13,738 nt of DNA, taken from NCBI GenBank assembly GCA_044433165.1, contig JAWXTX010000072.1:1-13738 (forward strand). The letters run 5' to 3'. The DNA is from Ferrimonas sp044433165 (GTDB lineage Bacteria > Pseudomonadota > Gammaproteobacteria > Enterobacterales > Shewanellaceae). The notes under the pieces were generated by a model. It was not told the origin of the DNA. It saw only the letters and a list, made by a program, of their open reading frames with translations, and made no database searches. Made by a program: the position numbers and the translations under genes. Positions 1 through 6,353 of the stretch are shown piece by piece (the first letter of the stretch is position 1; each line of letters begins with the position of its first letter).

Positions 1-1725
1 ATAACGCGCAAGGTTAAGCGCCGTAACTCGCGCATTGGCTCCATTGCGATGGGTAATGCGGATCTGCCCTAAATCCGCTTTGTCTGTCGGCCCATCCGCC
101 GCTGCCAAAATATCTAAAAAACTCAACTGTTCGGTAAAGGCGTAACGCCCAGGCGCCCCAACTTGACCAAATAAATAAATGGAGCTTTCTGCACTTTGCC
201 GGATCCAAGTACTTTTATTATCGCTAGGGTCCCAAGGCAATTCATGAATAATTACGGTGTCACCAGCCACCACAGTCGGCAATGCGGAAAACTGCCCCCC
301 TTGGCCAATAAATTTATCTAAATCAAATTGTTGCTTACTGCCATCCTCCGCCAAAATATCAATTTCAGCTAAGTTTGCGTGTTGCTGTGGCCCACCAGCG
401 TGGGCCAATAAATCCAGTAAGGACATGGCATCATCCCATTCGTAACGGCCGGGTTTATGTACCGCTCCTATCATTTTAACAGCACGGTCGCTGGGGATAT
501 TAAGCCATGATTTTTCATTTACATCGGTTTTCTCTGGTACAAAAATCACATCCCCCGCCACGATGGTAGGTAAAGGCTCTGTGGCCGAATTTTCGGTATA
601 CGCCAGTAAGTTTACTGCCCGCGCGGGTTGCTCAGCACCAAGGATGCGAATATTGCGCGTTTCAGCAAAACGAGTGGGGCCACCAGCGTTCGCTAACAGA
701 TCTAAAAAGGTAATATTGTCGCCTGCCTCATAAGCGCCCGGCGCCTGTACTTCGCCCATAACGTAAACGGTTCGCTCAGTATTTGAGACCTGTTCAACCT
801 CCGTTGGCACAAACACTAAACTCCCCGCGGCTAATGGCGGTAATGAAGCACGCACACCACTATCTAAAAAACTTTTTAAATCAAACAAATAAGGTTTGTT
901 ATTAGTAATTACACGAATGTGATTAACGTCGGCATAACGGGTAACACCATCGGCTTTCATTAAGGCCGAAACTAAATCCATCTCACGCTTAAATACAAAA
1001 GTGCCGGGGGTGCGCACCTCGCCAAAGAGGGTAATTACCGGTGTATTATCCCCCCCACTGTTGCCAGCCATAAAAGCCTGAGTATCAAATTCCATGGCCA
1101 CATTGCCCATTAAGGCAGAGGCTGGCACAAACAGTTGATCGCCGCTTTGTAATACTGGCAATAACTGAGGATCACCACTATCAAGGTAGCCTTTAAAATT
1201 AATAATCTGTGCTTGGTCGCCACGCCTTAATTGCAGCTTATCGAGCTGCGCTCCAGGCTTTAAACCTCCAGCAGCTTCAATGGCCATCTGCACGTTGCCA
1301 TCTTGAGCCAGTAACACCTCCCCGGGGCGATGAACGTAACCCAGTACGCGCACTAATAATTGCCGTTTAACCCACTCGATCTCAAATTGCGCCAAATTTA
1401 AATAGGCCACCGACAAAGCCAATTTGATGGTGTTTTTAGCTTCCGCTAAGGTTTGCCCAGCCAATTGCACTTGACCCACTTCTGGCAACCTAATTTTTCC
1501 TTGATTATCCAATTCAAATGGTTCGTCAAAGGCCGCTTCTTCAGGCATGCGGATCCACAGTTGATCGCCTGCCTGCAACGGCACAGTCGTATTCACTTGT
1601 GCCGCAACAGCCACGCGTAACGAACCAATGAACATCAAGCACACACACATCAAACAGGCTTTGAGCACGAACGCCATCGCTGCCCGAGTACATGCATGGA
1701 ATCGTTCCCTCGTTATGGCTACCAT
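1..1725 (-). CDS. Wza-type polysaccharide export protein with at least five SLBB domains (SypC-like), 3' end outside window
   Basis: The frame is open from 1725 to the window edge (575 residues, no stop), so the C-terminus is missing. A hydrophobic signal segment (about residues 17-42, ending near AVAA) targets it to the periplasm or outer membrane. A Poly_export-type domain follows (about 51-121, starting LQAGDQ). Then come at least five SLBB domains, recognised by the G-x-V-x-x-PG turn and a later AGG/ADG: glycines 129, 235, 324, 420 and 520. This family forms or gates the outer-membrane exit for exopolysaccharide. The ATG at 1725 overlaps the end of the OmpA gene by 7 bp, favouring translational coupling. 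An in-frame ATG at 1677 would give a tidier signal peptide, and neither start has a clear Shine-Dalgarno. As third gene after STAS and OmpA genes it matches sypC in order. The family call is firm; the syp assignment is inferred from gene order. Confidence 0.88.
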   Translation of the reverse strand, partial: MVAITRERFHACTRAAMAFVLKACLMCVCLMFIGSLRVAVAAQVNTTVPLQAGDQLWIRMPEEAAFDEPFELDNQGKIRLPEVGQVQLAGQTLAEAKNTIKLALSVAYLNLAQFEIEWVKRQLLVRVLGYVHRPGEVLLAQDGNVQMAIEAAGGLKPGAQLDKLQLRRGDQAQIINFKGYLDSGDPQLLPVLQSGDQLFVPASALMGNVAMEFDTQAFMAGNSGGDNTPVITLFGEVRTPGTFVFKREMDLVSALMKADGVTRYADVNHIRVITNNKPYLFDLKSFLDSGVRASLPPLAAGSLVFVPTEVEQVSNTERTVYVMGEVQAPGAYEAGDNITFLDLLANAGGPTRFAETRNIRILGAEQPARAVNLLAYTENSATEPLPTIVAGDVIFVPEKTDVNEKSWLNIPSDRAVKMIGAVHKPGRYEWDDAMSLLDLLAHAGGPQQHANLAEIDILAEDGSKQQFDLDKFIGQGGQFSALPTVVAGDTVIIHELPWDPSDNKSTWIRQSAESSIYLFGQVGAPGRYAFTEQLSFLDILAAADGPTDKADLGQIRITHRNGANARVTALNLARY

Positions 1726-2636
1726 GACAACGATAACCACTGACTTTGCGGTAATCTCTGAAGAAGTGGCGCGGGTGACTCAGCCATAGGAAGTGACGAA
1801 TCCGTAACTCGAGACAAACGAAACTCCACCCGACGGCTTGCCAAATCAGCCGTACGGGCATCGTCATGGCCAATACCACCCGCTTCACCTCGAGTTAACG
1901 CTTGCAACCGCTGAGGCTCAATGCCTTGCTGCCGCAAGTATTGCACTACCTGCTCTGCTCGACGCAGCCCCAACGCTAAATTATCGGCGACTTGGCCTTG
2001 CTCATCGGCATACCCCACCACCATTAATTGCCATTGAGGCTGAACTTTCAGTTTGTGCGCTAATTGCTGCAAACGTAACTCAAATTCAGGCAACAAATGG
2101 CTGCGATTACGAGCAAATTGTTCGGGACGCAGTAAGGCTTGCCATGATTCGAGAGCCTGATTAAATGCAACGCTTGGCTCTGGCGAGGCTGTCAGTGCCG
2201 CAAACTCATCAGTATTACTCAACGTTAACGAGCCACAACCGGTTTGCTGCTGCAATTGCTCTAAACGCACACTTAATCGATGTAACTGATTATCTAAAAC
2301 GAATTGCCGCTCTTGGGCATCAAGGTAAAGCCCTGCGGCCACTTCTTGATGCACAACATTTAATGACTGCTGTGCTTGATGTAAACGCTCTGGCACGCAC
2401 TCCGCCGCCCCGCGCAAACGCAATAACTCAAGATGTTGTTGTGCATAAGCCAAACGTTGACGCATTGCCTTAAGTTCATAGGGCAGATCCTTAGCCAGCT
2501 GATAGCCATCCCAAGGCAAACTGGCATGGGCCATAGCGCCGCTGCCTTCTTGGGGCCAACTGTAACAACCACTGAGCACCAAAAGAGCCCAATATGGGGT
2601 GATCAAAGCCCACCATTGATAAGCCGTACGCTTCAT
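1719..2636 (-). CDS. OmpA-family lipoprotein with helical N-terminal region (SypB-like)
   Basis: 305 aa. The N-terminus is a lipoprotein signal peptide with an LSGC lipobox (predicted lipidated Cys24). Residues about 50-135 are Gln/Leu-rich and probably helical or coiled-coil, with cysteines at 80 and 134. The C-terminal half (about 165-276) is an OmpA/MotB peptidoglycan-binding domain: GYADEQG at 208-214, NLALGLRRA at 219-227 and ASRRVEFRL at 266-274, including the Asp and Arg positions that usually contact diaminopimelate. It probably tethers the outer membrane or the export machinery to the cell wall. Its ATG overlaps the STAS stop in an ATGA, and its end overlaps the SLBB gene, so the three genes are tightly coupled. 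In the V. fischeri syp locus the OmpA-family gene is sypB, in the same position. The domain call is secure; a specific role in polysaccharide export is inferred from context. Confidence 0.88.
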   Translation of the reverse strand: MKRTAYQWWALITPYWALLVLSGCYSWPQEGSGAMAHASLPWDGYQLAKDLPYELKAMRQRLAYAQQHLELLRLRGAAECVPERLHQAQQSLNVVHQEVAAGLYLDAQERQFVLDNQLHRLSVRLEQLQQQTGCGSLTLSNTDEFAALTASPEPSVAFNQALESWQALLRPEQFARNRSHLLPEFELRLQQLAHKLKVQPQWQLMVVGYADEQGQVADNLALGLRRAEQVVQYLRQQGIEPQRLQALTRGEAGGIGHDDARTADLASRRVEFRLSRVTDSSLPMAESPAPLLQRLPQSQWLSLSW

Positions 2637-2974
2637 GATTCATCCTTGGTTATGAAGGGGATTGCTTTATCTACCTTAAGCATAAGCAAGGTTCGCCAAG
2701 GTTGGCCGCTTACTTGCAAAAGAGATAAACGCCGGCCTTCTGTACGTAAGCGTTTGAAGAGAAAAATCACCGCGCCAATGGCCGAGGAATCAATAAATTC
2801 TACTGCGGAAAAATCCAATACCACTTCTGCAGCCATGGTGGTTAAGGCGGCTTCAAATTGTTCCCGTACTGCTGGCACACTGCGTATATCAAACTGGTTG
2901 GGTAAGGTAAGGCACAGTTCCGGTGTTTCAGGCGTGAGTTCCAGCGTAAGCGATGGCGAATAAATCGTATTCAT
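2633..2974 (-). CDS. STAS-domain protein, anti-sigma-factor-antagonist type (SypA-like)
   Basis: 113 aa, a single STAS domain without membrane segments, hence cytoplasmic. The core reads VVLDFSAVEFIDSSAIGA (51-68), the SpoIIAA/RsbV signature around the regulatory serine. Ser63, directly after Asp62, is the expected phospho-acceptor, with Ser64 next to it. Position 65 is Ala where the classical motif has Gly. Such proteins switch partners by phosphorylation. V. fischeri SypA, the best-known relative in this gene context, controls biofilm formation and is phosphorylated by SypE; no SypE homologue is in this window. The start is well supported: AGGAG at 2981-2985 lies 6 nt before the ATG. It is the first gene of the operon, overlaps the OmpA gene by 4 bp, and lies about 47 nt downstream of the predicted sigma-54 transcription start. 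Confidence 0.88.
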   Translation of the reverse strand: MNTIYSPSLTLELTPETPELCLTLPNQFDIRSVPAVREQFEAALTTMAAEVVLDFSAVEFIDSSAIGAVIFLFKRLRTEGRRLSLLQVSGQPWRTLLMLKVDKAIPFITKDES

Positions 2975-3031
2975 GCGTTGCTCCTCTTAAATGAGATAAA
3001 ACCGTGTATAAACACCGTTCAATCACTATTA

Positions 3032-3047
3032 AGCAGAAACAATGCCA
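3032..3047 (-). promoter_or_regulatory. Predicted sigma-54 (-24/-12) promoter of the STAS-OmpA-SLBB operon
   Basis: On the minus strand the site reads TGGCAT-N5-CTGCT, against the consensus TGGCAC-N5-TTGCW. The invariant GG and GC are present with the correct spacing. Counting from GC at -12, transcription would start near 3021, leaving a leader of about 47 nt before the STAS ATG. The V. fischeri sypA promoter is also sigma-54-dependent (activated by SypG), which supports the call. Confidence 0.72.
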
Positions 3048-3052
3048 AGGAT

Positions 3053-3065
3053 TAAGATATTGATA
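3053..3065 (-). promoter_or_regulatory. Predicted IHF binding site upstream of the sigma-54 promoter
   Basis: The minus strand reads TATCAATATCTTA, a full match to the IHF consensus WATCAANNNNTTR. Its centre lies about 38 bp upstream of the predicted start, between the promoter and the upstream dyads, where IHF usually bends DNA at sigma-54 promoters. The surroundings are AT-rich, which raises the chance of a random match. Confidence 0.5.
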
Positions 3066-3097
3066 ATTAAGAATTAAAATCAAAGGTGCGTGAGGAA

Positions 3098-3142
3098 TTT
3101 GCAATTTGCAAAGGGCCAATCCGTATTTACTTTGCCGGCAAA
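3098..3142. promoter_or_regulatory. Two TTTGC/GCAAA dyads, candidate activator-binding (enhancer) sites
   Basis: Dyad 1 is TTTGC-N5-GCAAA (3098-3112). Dyad 2 is the perfect palindrome TTTGCCGGCAAA (3131-3142). Their centres (3105 and 3136.5) are 31.5 bp apart, about three helical turns, and lie near -84 and -116 relative to the predicted sigma-54 start. That is a usual distance for enhancer sites. Dyad 1 also contains the self-complementary TTTGCAAA (3105-3112), so its true centre is uncertain. No known activator site was matched. Confidence 0.4.
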
Positions 3143-3202
3143 TAACGGATCAGCTGAATTTAAGGAGGAGTATGGGCTAGCATGGATGATGGCAAAATAG
3201 CC

Positions 3203-3844
3203 TCAAGGTGCTAAGCGCTGATGTTGCCATTGCTGCTGAGGATCGCGCTCATATAAAAAACGGTCATGCAAACGTTTGGCGCCACCTTGCCAAAACTCCA
3301 TGCTATCAACACTCACACGGTACCCGCCCCAAAAATCCGGTAAAGGCACTTCACCTTTGGCAAATTTTTGTTTCATTTTCAAAAAACTGCCTTCGAGTAC
3401 ACCACGCGCCGACAAAATGCTGCTTTGGTGAGACGCCCAAGCACCCAGCTGGCTGTCTCGTGGGCGGCTGGCAAAATACTTCAACACCTCGGTGGTGGAT
3501 AAACGCTCTGCTCGCCCCGTAACGTGAACTTGGCGCTCCAAATCATGCCATGGAAACAACAAGCTCACTTGAGCGTTATGGCTGATATGCTGAGCCTTGC
3601 GACTGCCTAAATTGGTATAAAACACAAAGCCACGCTCATCAAACTGCTTAAGTAAGACAATTCTTTGAAAAGGCTGCCCCTGTTCATCCACTGTCGCTAA
3701 GCTCATGGAGGTTGGATCACGCAGCTCCGCCGCTTGCGCTTGCTCAATCCAACGCTCAAATAGCACCAAAGGATCGGCAGGTAAATCTCGGCTGCGTAAG
3801 CCCCCTTCCAGATATTCACGACGGATCGCGGTTAAATCTTTCAC
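3203..3844 (-). CDS. pdxH: Pyridoxamine/pyridoxine 5'-phosphate oxidase
   Basis: 213 aa from the GTG at 3844. PdxH is an FMN flavoprotein that oxidises pyridoxine or pyridoxamine 5'-phosphate to pyridoxal 5'-phosphate, the last step of vitamin B6 cofactor synthesis and salvage. The match to E. coli PdxH runs the full length: RREYLEGGLRSRDLPADPL near the start, RIVLLKQFDERG and FYTNLGSRKA in the FMN-binding region, FPWHDLERQV, SRPRDSQLGAW, PLPDFWGGYRV, and the C-terminal RLHDRFLYERD and RLAP. The frame extends upstream to 3928, but those residues are unlike PdxH. AAGGAG (3851-3856) sits 6 nt before the GTG, and that start gives the family length. The gene stands alone: it is divergent from the M13 peptidase and ends about 60 bp short of the outer dyad of the exopolysaccharide operon. 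No clear terminator follows it. Confidence 0.96.
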   Translation of the reverse strand: MKDLTAIRREYLEGGLRSRDLPADPLVLFERWIEQAQAAELRDPTSMSLATVDEQGQPFQRIVLLKQFDERGFVFYTNLGSRKAQHISHNAQVSLLFPWHDLERQVHVTGRAERLSTTEVLKYFASRPRDSQLGAWASHQSSILSARGVLEGSFLKMKQKFAKGEVPLPDFWGGYRVSVDSMEFWQGGAKRLHDRFLYERDPQQQWQHQRLAP

Positions 3845-4133
3845 TGTCGACTCCTTGATTGAAGAAAATAACGATAATCGCTGCACGCAGAATAAGAAAA
3901 CCAGCTTACCTGTAGCACTCACAATCAAACAGTCGCAAGCTCACAGATTTTATCTCCCTGCCCCTGAAAAACCGTCATGTGGGCAAATTCAAACCACTGT
4001 ATCGGCCGCAATCGCAAACAGGGGATCTCGCTCAACACCTTGTAAGTAAAACGGTATTTTCTTTGACTTATCAAAGCCGCTGCCGCTAGCATCAGGCCAA
4101 TTTAACTCCATTATCTGACAAGGAAGGGCGATA
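3845..4133. other. Intergenic region between divergent pdxH and M13 peptidase genes
   Basis: About 290 bp that must hold the promoters of both genes. For the peptidase, a weak candidate is TTGACT (4063-4068) with TAGCAT (4087-4092) at 18 bp spacing. The -35 overlaps a perfect inverted repeat, CTTTGA-CTTA-TCAAAG (4061-4076), which could be an operator. The peptidase has a good ribosome binding site (AAGGAAGG, 6 nt before its ATG). I found no convincing pdxH promoter, small gene or RNA here. Confidence 0.4.
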
Positions 4134-6254
4134 ATGAAAAAAAAACTCGCACTTGGTTTTTGCAGCTCAGCGCTGTTATTGGCTGCCGGCTGTAGCCCGA
4201 ATACCACCGATGCCATCAGCCACGATACCGCAACCAAGGACTCCGCATTACAACTGCCACTGAGCAGCAGCGCCCAAGCCGTACAACAGGCATTGCCGAT
4301 GGCTTTAGAGTCGGGTATTGATCTCAGCGCCTTTGATCTCAATGTTCGGCCACAAGATGACTTTTTTAATTATGTTAATGGCACTTGGCTCAAAAACAAC
4401 GAAGTGCCGGCGGATCGCACCAGTACCGGTATTTTTTACGACTTACGCGAACAAGCCGATGAAAATGTACGTATCATTATTAATGAGTTAGCGGCCAGAG
4501 ACGATTTAGAAGATGGCAGTGATGAACAAAAAGTGGCCGCTCTTTATCGCAGCGTAATGGATACCGAAACCATAAATCAGTTAGGTTTGACGCCGCTAAA
4601 GGCCGAATTGGCCGCCATTGATGCGCTCCGTAACCGCAGTGATTTAGCTCGCTACTTTGGCTATGCTGCGACAGTTGGCATACCAAGCCCCTTAGTGCCA
4701 TATGTCAGTATCGATGCCAAAAACGCCACCACCTATGCTGCTCACCTCTACCAAAGTGGCTTATCGCTCCCAGACCGAGATTTCTACTTCAATCCAGAGG
4801 CACGCTATGTAGAGCTCCGAGCCGAGTTGCAGCAACACATCAGCAATATGTTTGCCCTAGCCGAGTTTGAGCAACCCGAGCAAGCCGCGCAAACCATATT
4901 AGCGATTGAAACGGCACTGGCAGAATTTCACAATACGCGGGTGCAAAATCGCGACCGTGCTAAGGCTTATAACAACATTAGCCGAGAGCAACTGCCACAA
5001 CTGAGCGAGCTAGATTGGCAAGCTTATTTAGAAGGCGCAGGGCTCAACAACATTAATTATTTAATTGTTAATCAACCCGCTTATATCGAAGCGTTAGGCG
5101 ATATTTTAGCGCAATTTACCTTATCGCAATGGCAAACCTACCAACGCTGGCAACTGCTCAATAGCGCGGCGCCCCTACTCAGCCAAGCCTTTGAAGAGCA
5201 ACATTTTGACTTTTTTAAACGCAAACTTAATGGCCAGCAAGAGATGCAAGCGCGCTGGAAAAACGCCGTCGGCATCGTCAATCAATATTTAGGGGAAGTG
5301 GTGGGGAAAATTTATGTCGCTAAACACTTTACCCCTGCCGCTAAAGAGCGCATGAGCACACTGGTTGAGAATCTACGCCAAGCCTATGGCTTATCTATTG
5401 ATGAATTAACGTGGATGGGGCCAGAAACCAAACTGAAAGCCAAAGCCAAACTGGCGGCATTTACTCCGAAAATTGGCTACCCCGAAAAATGGCAAGATTA
5501 CAGCCCACTAATCATTGATGGGGCGGATCTGTTTGGTAATCAGCAGCGGACGGCACAATTTGTCCACCAGCTGGATATCGCCAAAATTGGTGGCCCAATC
5601 CACACTTGGGAATGGCACATGACACCTCAAACGGTCAATGCCTATTACAGCCCAACCGCCAATGAAATTGTGTTCCCAGCCGCGATTTTACAACCACCAT
5701 TTTTTAATATGGACGCCGATGACGCAGTTAATTATGGCGGCATTGGAGCGGTTATCGGCCATGAGATGGGCCATGGTTTTGATGACCAAGGCGCTCGCTA
5801 TGATGGCCAAGGCAACCTAAATAATTGGTGGACAGAACAAGATTTAGCGCAATTTAAAGCATTAGGCTCCGAGCTCGTTAACCAATACGACAATTTTGCT
5901 GTTTTTCCTGACTTAAAGGTTAATGGCCGCCTCACGCTAGGGGAAAATATCGGGGATCTTTCTGGGGTAACCATTGGCTATAAAGCTTATCAATTATCAT
6001 TGAATAACCAAGCCGCCCCCATTATGGATGCACTCACCGGAGAACAGCGCTTCTTTATTAGCTTTGCTCAAATCTGGCGAGCCAAGTACCAAGAGGCGTC
6101 ATTACGTAACCGAGTGGCCACCGACAGCCATTCACCCGCCCAATTCCGTACTAATGGGCCATTACCAAACGTGGATGCGTTTTATGAGGCCTTTGATGTG
6201 CAGCCCGGCGATAAAATGTACTTAGAACCGGCGAAACGGGTAAAAATTTGGTGA
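4134..6254 (+). CDS. M13 (neprilysin/PepO) family zinc metallopeptidase, lipoprotein
   Basis: 706 aa. It begins with a lipoprotein signal peptide with an LAAGC lipobox (lipidated Cys20), so it is probably a periplasm-facing membrane lipoprotein. An N-terminal M13 domain starts near 115 (RPQDDFFNYVNGTWLK). The C-terminal catalytic domain carries the zinc motif HEMGH (His543, Glu544, His547), the third ligand Glu604 in ENIGD with Asp608, and the substrate-binding NAYY at 502-505. The protein ends in the family's typical C-terminal Trp. M13 enzymes are oligopeptidases that cleave peptides on the amino side of hydrophobic residues, with limited access for folded proteins. Likely roles are peptide nutrition or turnover of periplasmic peptides. 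The start is supported by AAGGAAGG 6 nt upstream. The next gene begins 99 bp later behind a hairpin, so co-transcription is uncertain. PepO is a reasonable synonym, but the substrate is unknown. Confidence 0.95.
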   Translation: MKKKLALGFCSSALLLAAGCSPNTTDAISHDTATKDSALQLPLSSSAQAVQQALPMALESGIDLSAFDLNVRPQDDFFNYVNGTWLKNNEVPADRTSTGIFYDLREQADENVRIIINELAARDDLEDGSDEQKVAALYRSVMDTETINQLGLTPLKAELAAIDALRNRSDLARYFGYAATVGIPSPLVPYVSIDAKNATTYAAHLYQSGLSLPDRDFYFNPEARYVELRAELQQHISNMFALAEFEQPEQAAQTILAIETALAEFHNTRVQNRDRAKAYNNISREQLPQLSELDWQAYLEGAGLNNINYLIVNQPAYIEALGDILAQFTLSQWQTYQRWQLLNSAAPLLSQAFEEQHFDFFKRKLNGQQEMQARWKNAVGIVNQYLGEVVGKIYVAKHFTPAAKERMSTLVENLRQAYGLSIDELTWMGPETKLKAKAKLAAFTPKIGYPEKWQDYSPLIIDGADLFGNQQRTAQFVHQLDIAKIGGPIHTWEWHMTPQTVNAYYSPTANEIVFPAAILQPPFFNMDADDAVNYGGIGAVIGHEMGHGFDDQGARYDGQGNLNNWWTEQDLAQFKALGSELVNQYDNFAVFPDLKVNGRLTLGENIGDLSGVTIGYKAYQLSLNNQAAPIMDALTGEQRFFISFAQIWRAKYQEASLRNRVATDSHSPAQFRTNGPLPNVDAFYEAFDVQPGDKMYLEPAKRVKIW

Positions 6255-6274
6255 GTTTCAACCAATATTTAGAA

Positions 6275-6294
6275 GCGTCAAGAATGCTTGGCGC
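6275..6294 (+). other. Hairpin between the M13 peptidase and EEP-family genes
   Basis: GCGTCAAG-AATG-CTTGGCGC forms an 8-bp stem (one G-U pair in RNA) with a 4-nt loop, starting 20 bp after the peptidase stop. No T-run follows, so it is not a canonical Rho-independent terminator. It could stabilise the 3' end of the peptidase mRNA or pause polymerase. Confidence 0.4.
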
Positions 6295-6353
6295 TACTAA
6301 AATTCCTCCGTATTTAATCAGCACCAGCTACCCATTGGCACAAGGAGTAAACT

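Noticed and set aside
1541..1888. 115-aa minus-strand frame across the OmpA/SLBB junction
   Set aside because: It is in a different frame from both well-supported genes, has no recognisable domain and overlaps their coding sequence.
2433..2963. 176-aa plus-strand frame opposite the STAS and OmpA genes
   Set aside because: It is antisense to two clearly recognised domains, with no protein-like motifs; a shadow of the real genes.
3115..3150. TTTGCCGGCAAA region as a pdxH terminator
   Set aside because: Outer arms (CCGT/ACGG) can pair, but no T-run follows on the minus strand; an activator-binding dyad fits the position better.
3845..3928. 28-residue N-terminal extension of PdxH
   Set aside because: The residues are unlike PdxH. 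A GTG with AAGGAG 6 nt upstream at 3844 gives the normal family length.
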